NCBI RefSeq assembly: GCF_000376265.1 | Contig: NZ_AQWU01000065.1 | Location: forward strand, 180 to 64,179 | DNA length: 64,000 bases | Source of the DNA: Thermus igniterrae ATCC 700962 | GTDB taxonomy: Bacteria; Deinococcota; Deinococci; Deinococcales; Thermaceae | Reading direction: 5' to 3' | Shown here: one piece after another, positions 48,925-59,694 of the stretch | Position numbering within the stretch: the stretch's first letter is position 1 | How the letters are laid out: the number at the start of each line of letters is the position of its first letter | Position numbers and translations under genes: made by a program | Notes under the pieces: generated by a model | What the model saw: the letters and a program-made list of their open reading frames with translations, nothing else | The model's database searches: none | Told to the model about the DNA's origin: nothing

Positions 48925-49698
48925 ATGGTGCCCGGGGCCAAGGCCAGGCCGGTGCAGGAGTTTTTGAACGTCCTCCTCTTCCGCCCCCTGGCCCACCTGG
49001 TGGTCCTCCTCCTCCTGCCCACCCCGGTGCGGCCCCACCACCTGGTCCTCCTCCACACCCTCCTGGTCCTCCTGGCGGCCTGGCTCCTCTGGCAGGGGCA
49101 GGGGCTTCCCGCCGCCTTGCTCCTCCAGGTCAAGACCGTCCTGGACAACGCCGACGGCCAGCTGGCCCGCCTGCGGAAGGAGGTGACGGAGCTGGGCCGC
49201 TACCTGGACACGGAGCTGGACCTCCTGGGCAACCTCTTCCTCTTCCTGGCCCTGGGGGCCCGCACGGGGGCCTGGGAGACGGCCCTCCTGGCCTTCTTGG
49301 TCTTCACCCTGGTCCAGTCCTACGACTTCAACCTGGAGAGGCTTTACCGGGAGGCCCGGGGGGCCGTCCTCCCGGAGGACCCCCAGGACCGTGGGGAGGG
49401 GGCGCTTTGGCTCCTGCGCGCCCTCTACCGCCTCTTCTTCCTCCCCCAGGACCGGTGCATCCGCGCCCTGGAGTGCCGCCTCCAGGCCGGGCTTCGCCTG
49501 GACCCCCTGCGCTTCTGGGACGAGGCGGCCCTGGCAGGGGTGGTGAACCTGGGGCTCACCACCCAGCTCTTCTTCCTGGGGCTTTTCCTCGCCCTGGACC
49601 AGCCTAGGGCCTACCTTACCTTTGTCCTCCTCCAGGCCCTGTATCTTGGGCTCTGGTACCTATGGAGGATCGCCCGCAGTATCCCATCCCCACGGTAG
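48925..49698 (+). CDS. CDP-alcohol phosphatidyltransferase family membrane protein
   Basis: A 257-residue protein with five to six hydrophobic segments and a perfect CDP-alcohol motif, D-x2-D-G-x2-A-R-x8-G-x3-D-x3-D: Asp74, Asp77, Gly78, Ala81, Arg82, Gly91, Asp95, Asp99. It transfers a phospho-alcohol from a CDP-linked donor to an acceptor such as an inositol, glycerol or lipid. The actual substrate is unknown. It starts three bases after cmk and overlaps the next gene by 37 bases. Confidence 0.85.
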   Translation: MVPGAKARPVQEFLNVLLFRPLAHLVVLLLLPTPVRPHHLVLLHTLLVLLAAWLLWQGQGLPAALLLQVKTVLDNADGQLARLRKEVTELGRYLDTELDLLGNLFLFLALGARTGAWETALLAFLVFTLVQSYDFNLERLYREARGAVLPEDPQDRGEGALWLLRALYRLFFLPQDRCIRALECRLQAGLRLDPLRFWDEAALAGVVNLGLTTQLFFLGLFLALDQPRAYLTFVLLQALYLGLWYLWRIARSIPSPR

Positions 49699-50072
49699 GC
49701 GCCCTGGTGGAGCAGGAGGGCAGGGTGCTCCTGGTGCGCACCGCCAAGTGGCGGGGCCTATGGGGGGTGCCCGGAGGCAAGGTGGTCTGGGGGGAGGCCC
49801 TGGAGGAGGCCCTGAGGCGGGAGTTCTGGGAGGAGGTGGGGCTGGTCCTCAAGGGGGTCCGCTTCGCCCTGGTGCAGGAGGCCATCTTCAGCCAGGAGTT
49901 CCACAGGCCCACCCACATGCTCCTCTTCAACTACTTCGCCCGGGCCGAAGGGGAGGTGCGCCCCAACGAGGAGATCCTGGAGTGGGCCTGGGTCCATCCC
50001 CGGGAGGGGCTTTCCTACCCCCTAAACACCTTCACCCGGCGGCTTTTGGAACTCTACCTGGAGGCGGCATGA
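49662..50072 (+). CDS. Nudix hydrolase
   Basis: A 136-residue protein with a full Nudix box GKVVWGE...[10 protein letters not shown]. The N-terminal [30 protein letters not shown] is typical of MutT-type enzymes. It is translated in another frame from inside the end of the CDP-alcohol transferase gene and is coupled to the following SDR gene (ATGA). The position suggests removal of a CDP- or NDP-linked by-product of the preceding pathway, but the substrate is not known. Confidence 0.88.
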   Translation: MEDRPQYPIPTVGALVEQEGRVLLVRTAKWRGLWGVPGGKVVWGEALEEALRREFWEEVGLVLKGVRFALVQEAIFSQEFHRPTHMLLFNYFARAEGEVRPNEEILEWAWVHPREGLSYPLNTFTRRLLELYLEAA

Positions 50073-50773
50073 GGGTAGCCCTGGTGACGGGAAGCGCCAA
50101 GGGGATTGGCCGGGCCATCCTCCTGGCCCTGGCGCGGGAGGGGTTTCACGTGGCGGTGCACTACCGCACCTCCGAGGGCCTGGCCGAGGCCACCCGGCAG
50201 GAGGCCGAGGCCCTGGGGGTGAGGGCCATCAAGGTGCGGGCCGACCTCACCCAGGAGGCGGAGGTGGCCGCCTTGGTGGAGGAGGTGCGCTACCACCTGG
50301 GGGGGATTGGCGTCCTGGTGAACAACGTGGGGGACTACCTCTACAAGCCCATTGAGGAGGTGAGCCTGGAGGAGTGGCGCTGGATTCTGGACACCAACCT
50401 CACGGCCACCTTCCTCCTCACCCAGCGGGTCCTCCCCCTCATGGTGCAGGAGGGGTATGGGCGCATCGTCAACCTGGGCTACGCCGGGGCGGCCAACCTC
50501 CTGGCCCGGCCCCACATCACCCCCTACGTCATCGCCAAGACCGGGGTGATCCTCTACACCAAGGCCATCGCCAAGCGCTTCGCCCAGGCGGGCATCACCG
50601 CCAACGTGGTGGCCCCGGGGGTGGCGGAGAACTCCGTGTCCAAGCCTCTGCAGGAGATCCCCATGGCCCGGCTGGCCCTCCTGGAGGAGGTGGCCCGGGC
50701 CGTGCTCTTCTTCGTGAAGGAGCCCTACCTCACCGGGCAGGTGCTGGAGGTGGCCGGGGGGTGGAACCTCTAG
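50069..50773 (+). CDS. Short-chain dehydrogenase/reductase lacking the usual catalytic Ser
   Basis: A 234-residue SDR with the cofactor-binding [12 protein letters not shown] and the active Tyr153-x3-Lys157 (YVIAK). The position normally held by the catalytic Ser, 13 residues before the Tyr, is Gly140 in [10 protein letters not shown] Tyr (137) nearby might substitute, or the enzyme may have changed function. The C-terminal [10 protein letters not shown] resembles the GG-containing end of FabG-like proteins. Likely NAD(P)H-dependent; substrate unknown. Confidence 0.85.
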   Translation: MRVALVTGSAKGIGRAILLALAREGFHVAVHYRTSEGLAEATRQEAEALGVRAIKVRADLTQEAEVAALVEEVRYHLGGIGVLVNNVGDYLYKPIEEVSLEEWRWILDTNLTATFLLTQRVLPLMVQEGYGRIVNLGYAGAANLLARPHITPYVIAKTGVILYTKAIAKRFAQAGITANVVAPGVAENSVSKPLQEIPMARLALLEEVARAVLFFVKEPYLTGQVLEVAGGWNL

Positions 50774-50775
50774 CC

Positions 50776-50794
50776 CATCATGATGTGCTAAACT
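50776..50794 (+). promoter_or_regulatory. vapBC promoter region with palindrome
   Basis: A perfect 10-bp palindrome CATCATGATG (50776-50785) lies directly before TAAACT (50789-50794), which ends six bases before the vapB ATG at 50801. A palindrome overlapping the promoter is where a VapB-type RHH repressor would bind. The mRNA is probably leaderless. Confidence 0.5.
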
Positions 50795-50800
50795 TGGGGC

Positions 50801-51037
50801 ATGGGCCGGAACCTCACCCTGAGGCTTCCTGAGGACCTGGTGCGCCGGGCCCGGGAGGAGGCACTGCGCCAGGGGAAGAGCCTCAACGCCTTCGTGGAGG
50901 CCCTTTTGCGGGAGGCCGTGGGGGGCGAGGAGGACGAGGCGCTTGCTCGGCAGCTCTCCTGGATGCGCCGGGGTCTCTACCGGACTGGGGGCAAGCCCTT
51001 GCCCTCCCGGGAGGAGCGGCATGCCCGCGGGGCTTGA
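50801..51037 (+). CDS. vapB: VapB-type antitoxin (ribbon-helix-helix)
   Basis: A 78-residue protein. NLTLRLPEDLVRRAREEALRQGKSLNAFVEALLREAV is a classic RHH domain for dimeric DNA binding. The C-terminal part (LARQLSWMRRGLYRTGGK) should wrap around and inhibit the PIN toxin. It overlaps the toxin gene by 17 bases. Confidence 0.82.
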   Translation: MGRNLTLRLPEDLVRRAREEALRQGKSLNAFVEALLREAVGGEEDEALARQLSWMRRGLYRTGGKPLPSREERHARGA

Positions 51038-51440
51038 GTTTGTGGACACCAACGTCCTGGTCTACGCCTACGACCTTTCCTCGTCGGAAAAAAAGGCGCG
51101 GGCCCTTGCCCTTCTAGAGTCCCTCCTTTTGGAGCGGAGGCTGGCCCTCTCCCTACAGGTGCTTCAGGAGTTTTACGTGGTGGTCACCCGCAAGCTAGCC
51201 GAGCCCCTGGATGGGGAGACTGCCAGGCAAATCCTGGAGGACCTGGGAAAGGCCCGCCTGCACCTGCCCACCCTCGAGGATGTCCTAGCCGCATCCCTTC
51301 TCTCCGAGCGGTACGGCCTTGCCTTCTGGGATGCCATGATCCTGCAAAGCGCCAAGGCCTTAGGGGCCAAGGTGGTGTGGAGCGAAGATCTCCGCCCCGC
51401 CGCTTACGGGGGGGTGCGGGTGAAAAACCCCTTCGCGTGA
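51021..51440 (+). CDS. vapC: VapC-type PIN-domain toxin
   Basis: A 139-residue PIN-domain ribonuclease. The acidic site is built from Asp9 in FVDTNVLVYAYD, a central Glu (QVLQEFYVV), Asp in AFWDAMIL and SEDL near the end. Such toxins cleave tRNA or rRNA. ATG 51021 is inside the antitoxin gene, which gives coupling. Codon use is slightly less biased than in the neighbours, consistent with a mobile module. Confidence 0.87.
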   Translation: MPAGLEFVDTNVLVYAYDLSSSEKKARALALLESLLLERRLALSLQVLQEFYVVVTRKLAEPLDGETARQILEDLGKARLHLPTLEDVLAASLLSERYGLAFWDAMILQSAKALGAKVVWSEDLRPAAYGGVRVKNPFA

Positions 51441-51452
51441 TACCTTAGCTAC

Positions 51453-52430
51453 GTGGACGGCAACGCTCCCGAACCCCAGTACTGGGAAAAGCTGCGCCTG
51501 GTGGCCGAGGTCCTGCGGGCGGTGGAGGGGCCCATCTACATCGCCACCCACGTGGACCCCGATGGCGATGCCATCGGTAGTTCCCTGGGGCTTTATCGGG
51601 CCCTGAAGGCCTTGGGCAAGGACGCCCGCTGGGTGGCCGACCCCCCCCGCTTCCTGCGCTTCCTCCCCAAGGAGGAGGAGTACTCCGACCCCGTGGAGCG
51701 CCTGCCCATGGGGGCTACCCTGGTGGTCCTGGACAGCGCCGAGCCCAGCCGCGTGGTCGGGGTGCCCGTGGAGGGGTTCGTCATCAACCTGGACCACCAC
51801 GGCACCAACCCCCGCTTCGGCCACCTGGCGGTGGTGGACCCCTCCAAGGCGGCCACCGCGGAGATGGTGAAGGACCTCATTGATCTCCTGGGGGTGGCCT
51901 GGACGGAGGAGATGGCCACCCCGGTTTTCACCGGCATCCTCACGGACACCGGCAACTTCCGCTTCGCCAACACCACCCCCGAGGTGTTGCGCAAGGCGGC
52001 GGAGCTTCTGGGCTACGGGGTGAAGCTGGCGGAGATCACCGACCGCCTGCAGTACCGCACCCCTCACTACTTCAAGGCCCTCGGGGGGGTGCTCTCCACC
52101 CTGCGCTTCCACTTCGGGGGCCTTTTGGTCACCGCCCACCTGCCCGAGGACCTCGAGGTCCCCGAGGAGGACTCCGACGGCTTCGTGGGGGTGATCCGCT
52201 ATGCGGAAGGGGCCCTGGTGGCCGTTTACCTGCGGCGCCGGGAGGAGGGGGTGAAGGTCTCCATCCGCTCCCGGGGCGGGGTCTCCGCCCAGAACATCGC
52301 CGTGCGCCTGGGGGGCGGCGGGCACGTGCCCGCCGCCGGGGCCACCCTGAAGGGGGTGGACCTGGAACAGGCCTACGAGCGGGTCCTCGAGGCCGTGGCC
52401 GAGGAACTGCGGCGGGCTGGGTACCTCTAG
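51453..52430 (+). CDS. nrnA: DHH-family nanoRNase / pAp phosphatase
   Basis: A 325-residue phosphoesterase. The DHH domain has [22 protein letters not shown] and NLDHHGTNP; a DHHA1 domain with [24 protein letters not shown] binds substrate. NrnA enzymes degrade 2-5-nt RNAs and 3'-phosphoadenosine 5'-phosphate. The start is GTG 51453, seven bases after TACCTT, suggesting a leaderless mRNA. It converges with apgM with a four-base overlap. Confidence 0.9.
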   Translation: MDGNAPEPQYWEKLRLVAEVLRAVEGPIYIATHVDPDGDAIGSSLGLYRALKALGKDARWVADPPRFLRFLPKEEEYSDPVERLPMGATLVVLDSAEPSRVVGVPVEGFVINLDHHGTNPRFGHLAVVDPSKAATAEMVKDLIDLLGVAWTEEMATPVFTGILTDTGNFRFANTTPEVLRKAAELLGYGVKLAEITDRLQYRTPHYFKALGGVLSTLRFHFGGLLVTAHLPEDLEVPEEDSDGFVGVIRYAEGALVAVYLRRREEGVKVSIRSRGGVSAQNIAVRLGGGGHVPAAGATLKGVDLEQAYERVLEAVAEELRRAGYL

Positions 52431-53647
52431 GCCCCGTACTTGAGGAGCCTTCCGGCGTGGGCCAGGAGGAGGGGCATGAGCTCTACTCCTCGCAGGTGGC
52501 CCAGGCTGCCCCTAAGGGCCTCGGCCTCGGTAAAGCGCTTGGCCTCGTCCCGCCGCAGGAAGGGGGCCTTGAGGAGGAGGGGGACGGGGTGCCAGGAGTG
52601 GGCCTTGAGGGCCGCGGGGGTGGAGTGGTCACCGGTGAGGGCCAAGACCCGGGGCTCCAGGGCCAGGAGCTCGGGCAGGAGGGCGTCAAAGCGCTCAATC
52701 TCCCGCACCTTGCCCAGAAAGTCCCCGTCCTCCCCCTTGGCGTCCGTCTTCTTGAAGTGGAGGTAGAAGAGGTCAAACCGGTCCCAGTTTTCCCGCAGGG
52801 CCTTGAGCTTCCCCTGGTGGGCGTCCCCTTCCCCCTCCACGGGCAGGACCTCCATGCCCACCAGGGCGGCTAGGCCCTTGTACATGGGGTAGCTGGCGAT
52901 GGCCGCGGCCCTGACCCCGAAGACCTCCCCCATTTTGGGGAAGGCGGGCTTCCGGGAGGCCCCGCGGAAGAGGGCCCCGTTCAGGCGGGGTTCGTCCCGC
53001 AGGACCTCCCGGATGCGCTCGCTCAGGAGGTTCACCACCCGGGCGGTCTTGGCGGAAGCCGCGTCCAGGGGCTGGGCCTTTAGGGGGGGAAGCCCGGTCT
53101 TCTGCGGGTCGGTGTCGCTCACCCCGTCCCCCAGTCCCTCTCCCCTCAGGACCACCAGGAAGCGGTGCTCACTTTCCGTGTAGAAGTGGACCTCCACGTC
53201 CTCAATCCGGGAGAGGGCCGCCTGGAGCCGGGCGATCACCCGCTGGTTCTCCTCCGTGCTGGGCCGGCCAGCGCGGCGGTCCAATACGAGTCCCTCGGGG
53301 CCTAGGGTGGCGAAGTTTCCCCTTAAGGCCACGTCCCCTTCCCGGAAGTCGGCCCCCAGGCCCAAGGCGCTCAGGGCCCCCCGGCCCACCACGTAGCGGA
53401 AGGGGTCGTAGCCGAAAAGGGCCAGGTGCCCGGGGCCCGAGCCGGGGGCCAGGCCCGGGTAGACGGGGGTGAGGAGGCCCAGGGCGCTTTCCTGGGCCAG
53501 GCGGTCCAGGTGGGGAGTCTTGGCCGCCTCCAGCTCCGTGGGCCCCCCGGGCTCCAGGGGCAGGCCCCCCACGCCGTCCAGAACCACCAGCAGAATCTTT
53601 CCCTCGGCCTTCTGGTGAAGCTCCTTCAGCACGGGAAAGAGGTCCAT
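52427..53647 (-). CDS. apgM: Cofactor-independent phosphoglycerate mutase, archaeal type
   Basis: A 406-residue alkaline-phosphatase-superfamily enzyme. The metal site begins in [12 protein letters not shown], the catalytic Ser is in [16 protein letters not shown], and the C-terminal LTGDHSTP and AHSWHPVP motifs complete the two-metal centre. It interconverts 3- and 2-phosphoglycerate in glycolysis. This is the ApgM form common in archaea and some thermophilic bacteria. Confidence 0.93.
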   Translation of the reverse strand: MDLFPVLKELHQKAEGKILLVVLDGVGGLPLEPGGPTELEAAKTPHLDRLAQESALGLLTPVYPGLAPGSGPGHLALFGYDPFRYVVGRGALSALGLGADFREGDVALRGNFATLGPEGLVLDRRAGRPSTEENQRVIARLQAALSRIEDVEVHFYTESEHRFLVVLRGEGLGDGVSDTDPQKTGLPPLKAQPLDAASAKTARVVNLLSERIREVLRDEPRLNGALFRGASRKPAFPKMGEVFGVRAAAIASYPMYKGLAALVGMEVLPVEGEGDAHQGKLKALRENWDRFDLFYLHFKKTDAKGEDGDFLGKVREIERFDALLPELLALEPRVLALTGDHSTPAALKAHSWHPVPLLLKAPFLRRDEAKRFTEAEALRGSLGHLRGVELMPLLLAHAGRLLKYGA

Positions 53648-53683
53648 GGCCCGAGTTTACCCCGGGCCACGGGGAGTGGGGCT

Positions 53684-55192
<1,509 letters not shown>

Positions 55193-55261
55193 AAATCCCT
55201 CCTCTGGCAATAAGGACGCTTGGGGCGTTGCCCGTCAAGTATACCCCGGTAGCCGGTATGA

Positions 55262-56704
<1,443 letters not shown>

Positions 56705-56778
56705 GCTTCTCGGCGCCTTCTCCCCTCTCGCCAGTCCCGGACGGGCGGGGTGGGGGATTGCGCCTTCTTGAAAGCTTC

Positions 56779-56812
56779 TTGACAGGAAGGGGGGGGGGGG
56801 GCGTGGTAACCT
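56779..56812 (+). promoter_or_regulatory. Promoter with a 13-G homopolymer in the spacer; candidate phase-variable switch
   Basis: TTGACA (56779-56784) is followed after GGAA by thirteen consecutive G (56789-56801) and then the extended -10 TGGTAACCT (56804-56812). The spacer to TAACCT is 22 bases, about five too many for normal promoter activity. Slippage in the G tract would change the spacing. It lies 22 bases before the small exported peptide gene (SD AGGGGG, ATG 56834). Confidence 0.6.
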
Positions 56813-56833
56813 CACCCTTGAGGGGGTTGAGCC

Positions 56834-57208
56834 ATGCGCAAATTCCTCTTGGTGCTGATGGCCTTTGGGCTTTTGGCCTATGCCCCGGTGGGTGCTGTCG
56901 CGCAGGGGTATGCTCTAGCTCTTGGAGTTCAGGGAAAGATCCAGGGCGCTGTTAACTTTTCCTTGCTCCAGAACCTTTCTGATGAGGAACTCTTGGATAT
57001 TGCCGGAGTTGGTGGACAACTTTTTGCTGACGCAGAGAGCTACATTTTCGGTGGCCTCTGGAGCGCAATAGGAGGTTGTTTGTGTTATGCTGCGAGCCAG
57101 GCCCTGGGTTTGAGTGGAGTAGGAGATTTTGCCTTTCAGCTTGCTGGGAATGTAGCTTGGAGTTCGCTTGGGACATGGCTTTGGAAGCAGGGGGAGATCA
57201 GTCCCTAG
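56834..57208 (+). CDS. Small exported peptide precursor with double-glycine-type leader (bacteriocin-like)
   Basis: A 124-residue protein of visibly lower GC than its neighbours. Residues 1-24 are a Sec signal peptide (MRKFLLVLMAFGLLAY, cleavage near AVAQ). Residues 48-61 read LSDEELLDIAGVGG, matching the LSxxELxxIxGG leader consensus recognised by C39 peptidases except for Val in the last position, with GG two residues later. The remaining ~63 residues are Gly/Ala-rich and hydrophobic with Cys82 and Cys84 before the... in fact inside the core (GGCLCYAAS). I know of no named family. The next genes encode a small membrane protein and a C39 peptidase, so a secreted antimicrobial or signal peptide is the best guess. 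Confidence 0.65.
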   Translation: MRKFLLVLMAFGLLAYAPVGAVAQGYALALGVQGKIQGAVNFSLLQNLSDEELLDIAGVGGQLFADAESYIFGGLWSAIGGCLCYAASQALGLSGVGDFAFQLAGNVAWSSLGTWLWKQGEISP

Positions 57209-57220
57209 GGGTGTTATGTA

Positions 57221-57412
57221 ATGCGTGTCCTAGATGGGTATACGAAGGGGGTGATTGTAGGTAGCCTGTTAGCTTCGGTTCTGATCTTTATTTACAACAA
57301 TCTGTTTTTGGGACGTGACATTAGCTACGCTTCCTGGGAAGCCTTAAAAGTTGCCATAGCTACTTTTGGAGGAGGTTTGTTGGGTAAACTAATTTTTTCT
57401 AGGAAATTTTAG
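57221..57412 (+). CDS. Small two-helix membrane protein, possible immunity protein
   Basis: A 63-residue low-GC gene 12 bases after the peptide gene. Two hydrophobic segments (about 9-29 and 43-60) flank a short polar loop (LGRDISYASWEA), and the C terminus is basic (KLIFSRKF). The size and position are those of immunity proteins in class II bacteriocin operons, but no family match is claimed. SD-like TAGGGGTG lies eight bases before ATG 57221. Confidence 0.6.
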   Translation: MRVLDGYTKGVIVGSLLASVLIFIYNNLFLGRDISYASWEALKVAIATFGGGLLGKLIFSRKF

Positions 57413-57482
57413 GCAGGCGTACGTACGGGTGACTTCTAGCAGGTCAGAGCCCGGATGAGCCCGGGTGCTATATAGGACAATT

Positions 57483-57515
57483 GGGGTGGAGCTACGAGGA
57501 GGTAGCACAGAAAGG
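57483..57515 (+). repeat. Relic of an IS right end
   Basis: This stretch repeats, with a few changes, the last codons and terminal repeat of the IS at 59680-60640: GGGGTGGAGCTA, then CGAGG in place of TGAGG, a three-base insertion, TAGCACA and AAAGG. It suggests that an older copy of the same element once ended here, between the peptide genes and the C39 peptidase gene. Confidence 0.55.
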
Positions 57516-57543
57516 CGCAGGTCAGAAGGTGGCTCGTGCCCCC

Positions 57544-58194
57544 ATGGTCCCCACATTGAAACTCGTACTTCTCTTCTGGGCGTTTTTTGGCCAAGTGGAA
57601 GCCCTATCTTCATCTTCCTACCGTACCCTCCGCTACACCCACGTCGTCGGCCAGACGGACTGGTACACCTGCGGCGCGGCGGCGGTGGCCACACTGCTCA
57701 CCTACTACTATGACGACCCGGCCACGGAAGGCGAGGTCCTAAAGGTGGCCGTGCGTGAGACGGAGGCCTCGGGGAAGGACCCGCGGGAGGGGCTTACCGC
57801 CCTTTCCCTGAAGCGGTACCTGGAGGGGCGGGGGTACGAGGTGAGGGCCTACAGGGTGAACCTGGAGCAGCTCGCTGACTACTTCCGCTGGGGCGGGCTT
57901 CCGGTCATCGGTCACGTCACCAAGCCCCAGCTCCACTTCCTGGTGATCGCGGGTCTCGTGGACCCGCCCGGGGGCGGCCCTGCCCAGGTGCTCCTCGCCG
58001 ACTCCTCGTGGGGCCGGCGCATCGTACCCATAGAGGCCCTAGTGACGGAGAAGGGCTTCTCCGGGGTCATCCTGCTGGCCCTTCCCCGGTCGGCGGCCCA
58101 GATGGGGCGGGTAAGGGCCAACCAGGAGGCGGAGCTCTCCTGGGCGCTTTCCCGGCTTCGCCGGCTGGAGGCCCTCGGGGGGAGGTGGCCTTGA
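57544..58194 (+). CDS. Exported stand-alone C39-family peptidase
   Basis: A 216-residue protein. A signal peptide (about 1-20) precedes a papain-like C39 domain with Gln37 (oxyanion) and Cys43 in GQTDWYTCGAAAV, His131 in KPQLHFLVIAGL and Asp153 in LADSSWG. No ABC transporter or nucleotide-binding domain is attached, so it acts outside the cytoplasm. C39 enzymes cut after double-glycine leaders, and a candidate substrate lies 340 bases upstream. ATG 57544 is chosen; an in-frame TTG at 57481 lies inside the IS relic. GC is host-like. It overlaps the next gene start (TTGA). Confidence 0.82.
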   Translation: MVPTLKLVLLFWAFFGQVEALSSSSYRTLRYTHVVGQTDWYTCGAAAVATLLTYYYDDPATEGEVLKVAVRETEASGKDPREGLTALSLKRYLEGRGYEVRAYRVNLEQLADYFRWGGLPVIGHVTKPQLHFLVIAGLVDPPGGGPAQVLLADSSWGRRIVPIEALVTEKGFSGVILLALPRSAAQMGRVRANQEAELSWALSRLRRLEALGGRWP

Positions 58195-58916
58195 GGCTTC
58201 TGCCCCTCTTCCTGGCCTTCGCCGCCTGGGCCCTGGCCCAGGTGGACCCCTTGCGCCCGGCGGAGGAGCCCCCCCTGGGCTACCGCCTCACCCTCTCCTA
58301 CGCCCCCTCTGCCCTCCAAGGGGTGGGGGCGGACGAACGGGGTCCCTACGCTTTCCTGCGGGTGGGGCACGGATTGAGCCTGTCCTTGGGTCTCAGCTAC
58401 CGGGTGGCTCCAGACCTCTTCCTGGAGGGCAGGCTGGGGGGCGGCTACACCCTCTTTGGGGAGAGGCGGGACTACGGGGAGGCAGGGGAAGTCCTCTGGC
58501 GAGGGGAGGGCAGGCCTTCCCTTGGGGTGGGGCTGGCCTACCGGTTTCCCGACCTCTGGGGCCGCCCCCGGGTGCGCCTGGGGCTGGGGTACCCCTGGGC
58601 CCTGGAAGGGGAGGCCAGTGGGAGCCTCCTCAGGGATCCGGTGGTGGCCACCTGGGCCCTGGGGGTCTCCTACCCCCGGGGCGGTGTGCCTCTCCTGGGG
58701 CTGGGCTTGGGCTTATCCCTGGTGGCCAACGAGGTGTGGAGCCTAGGGCTTGGGACCTCCCTCTCCCTGCCTCTGGGGCTGGAGCCCCCCGGGGGAGCCC
58801 TCCTCCTGCGGGCGGGGTACGCCCTGGACCCCGAAGGGAAGGGAGAGGTGGGGGTGCGGGTAAGGTACGGCGACGGGGGCTTTGCCCTAGGCCTGGAACT
58901 CACGGGCCCCCTCTAG
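58191..58916 (+). CDS. Outer-membrane beta-barrel-like protein
   Basis: A 241-residue protein with a signal peptide (LLPLFLAFAAWALAQ) followed by many alternating hydrophobic/polar strands (YRLTLSYAP, LSLSLGLSYRV, LFLEGRLGGGYTLF, PSLGVGLAYRF, VRLGLGY, GGALLLRAGYAL), which predicts a small barrel in the outer membrane. Start TTG 58191 overlaps the C39 stop and has GGAGG at good spacing; GTG 58185 is an alternative. It could be a release pore or receptor for the processed peptide, or an unrelated porin-like protein. Confidence 0.68.
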   Translation: MRLLPLFLAFAAWALAQVDPLRPAEEPPLGYRLTLSYAPSALQGVGADERGPYAFLRVGHGLSLSLGLSYRVAPDLFLEGRLGGGYTLFGERRDYGEAGEVLWRGEGRPSLGVGLAYRFPDLWGRPRVRLGLGYPWALEGEASGSLLRDPVVATWALGVSYPRGGVPLLGLGLGLSLVANEVWSLGLGTSLSLPLGLEPPGGALLLRAGYALDPEGKGEVGVRVRYGDGGFALGLELTGPL

Positions 58917-58918
58917 CC

Positions 58919-59662
58919 TCAGCGGAATAGGGCTTCCTCCAGGGGGAGGCTCACCTGGGCTTCCAGGGTTTCTCCCCGGGAGAAGAGGACCCACCGGTCC
59001 CCCGTCCGGAGGTAGCCCTCCGACCTCACGGGATAGCCCGCGCTCCCCTCCTTCCGAAGGTCCCGGTAGAGGGTCAGGGTCTCCATCCCGAGCACGGGGG
59101 AGAAGTGCCCCTCCCCCACCACCTTCCCTTCCTGTACGTAGACCTCTCCCTCGTAGGGTTTAGCCTCCAGCACTCCCTTGGGGAGACAGGCGTGGGACCG
59201 GCGCGCCACCCGGTAGGCCTCCGCCTCGCTGCCATCGGGGAGGGTCACTTTCCCCAGGGAAGCCACCTCGTCATAACCGAAGGCGGCCCCGGTGAAGCCT
59301 GTCTGCCAGGCGAAGATGAGCTCCAGGAAGAGGCGGTCGTCCAGGGGGGTTTCCCTGCCGTCCGGGAGGCGGAGGAACTGGCGCTCCCGGGTGTAGACCA
59401 GGGTGGCGGGCGCCTTCTCGCCCTCGGGGGCGATCTCCAGGCGAAGGCGGCAACCGCCGAGGTCAAGGTAGGTCCGGATCCGCAAGACCTGCGTTTCCTG
59501 GCCCTCGGGGGTGAAGTAGACTACCCGGTCCAGGCCCTGGTAGGTCTTGCCCCTCCAGTCGCCGAAGGCGGCCTTGAGGGCGGATTCCACCGCTTCCTTG
59601 GGGGACTGGGTGAGGGCCAACGGGCTGAACAAGGCCAGAATCAGGGCAAGGGATCGTTTCAT
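58919..59662 (-). CDS. Exported protein of unknown function (LolA-like fold possible)
   Basis: A 247-residue protein with a clean signal peptide (MKRSLALILALFSPLALTQ). The mature part is beta-rich with repeated strands (YQGLDRVVYFTPEGQETQVLRIRTYL, LRLEIAPEGEKAPATLVYTRERQFLRLPDG). Its pattern recalls LolA/RseB-type half-barrels, but I cannot assign a family with confidence. The IS lies 17 bases upstream of the ATG, so its original promoter may have been displaced. No clear SD is seen. Confidence 0.6.
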   Translation of the reverse strand: MKRSLALILALFSPLALTQSPKEAVESALKAAFGDWRGKTYQGLDRVVYFTPEGQETQVLRIRTYLDLGGCRLRLEIAPEGEKAPATLVYTRERQFLRLPDGRETPLDDRLFLELIFAWQTGFTGAAFGYDEVASLGKVTLPDGSEAEAYRVARRSHACLPKGVLEAKPYEGEVYVQEGKVVGEGHFSPVLGMETLTLYRDLRKEGSAGYPVRSEGYLRTGDRWVLFSRGETLEAQVSLPLEEALFR

Positions 59663-59679
59663 GGTATGAGCTTAACATT

Positions 59680-59693
59680 CCTTCGTGTGCTAC
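59680..59693 (+). repeat. IS terminal inverted repeat, left
   Basis: CCTTCGTGTGCTAC; it matches the complement of 60627-60640 at all 14 positions. Confidence 0.92.
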
Positions 59694-59694
59694 C

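Noticed and set aside
57481-57543. TTG start giving the C39 peptidase 21 more residues
   Set aside because: The extension is translated from the IS relic and would bury the signal peptide; ATG 57544 restores a normal exported N terminus.
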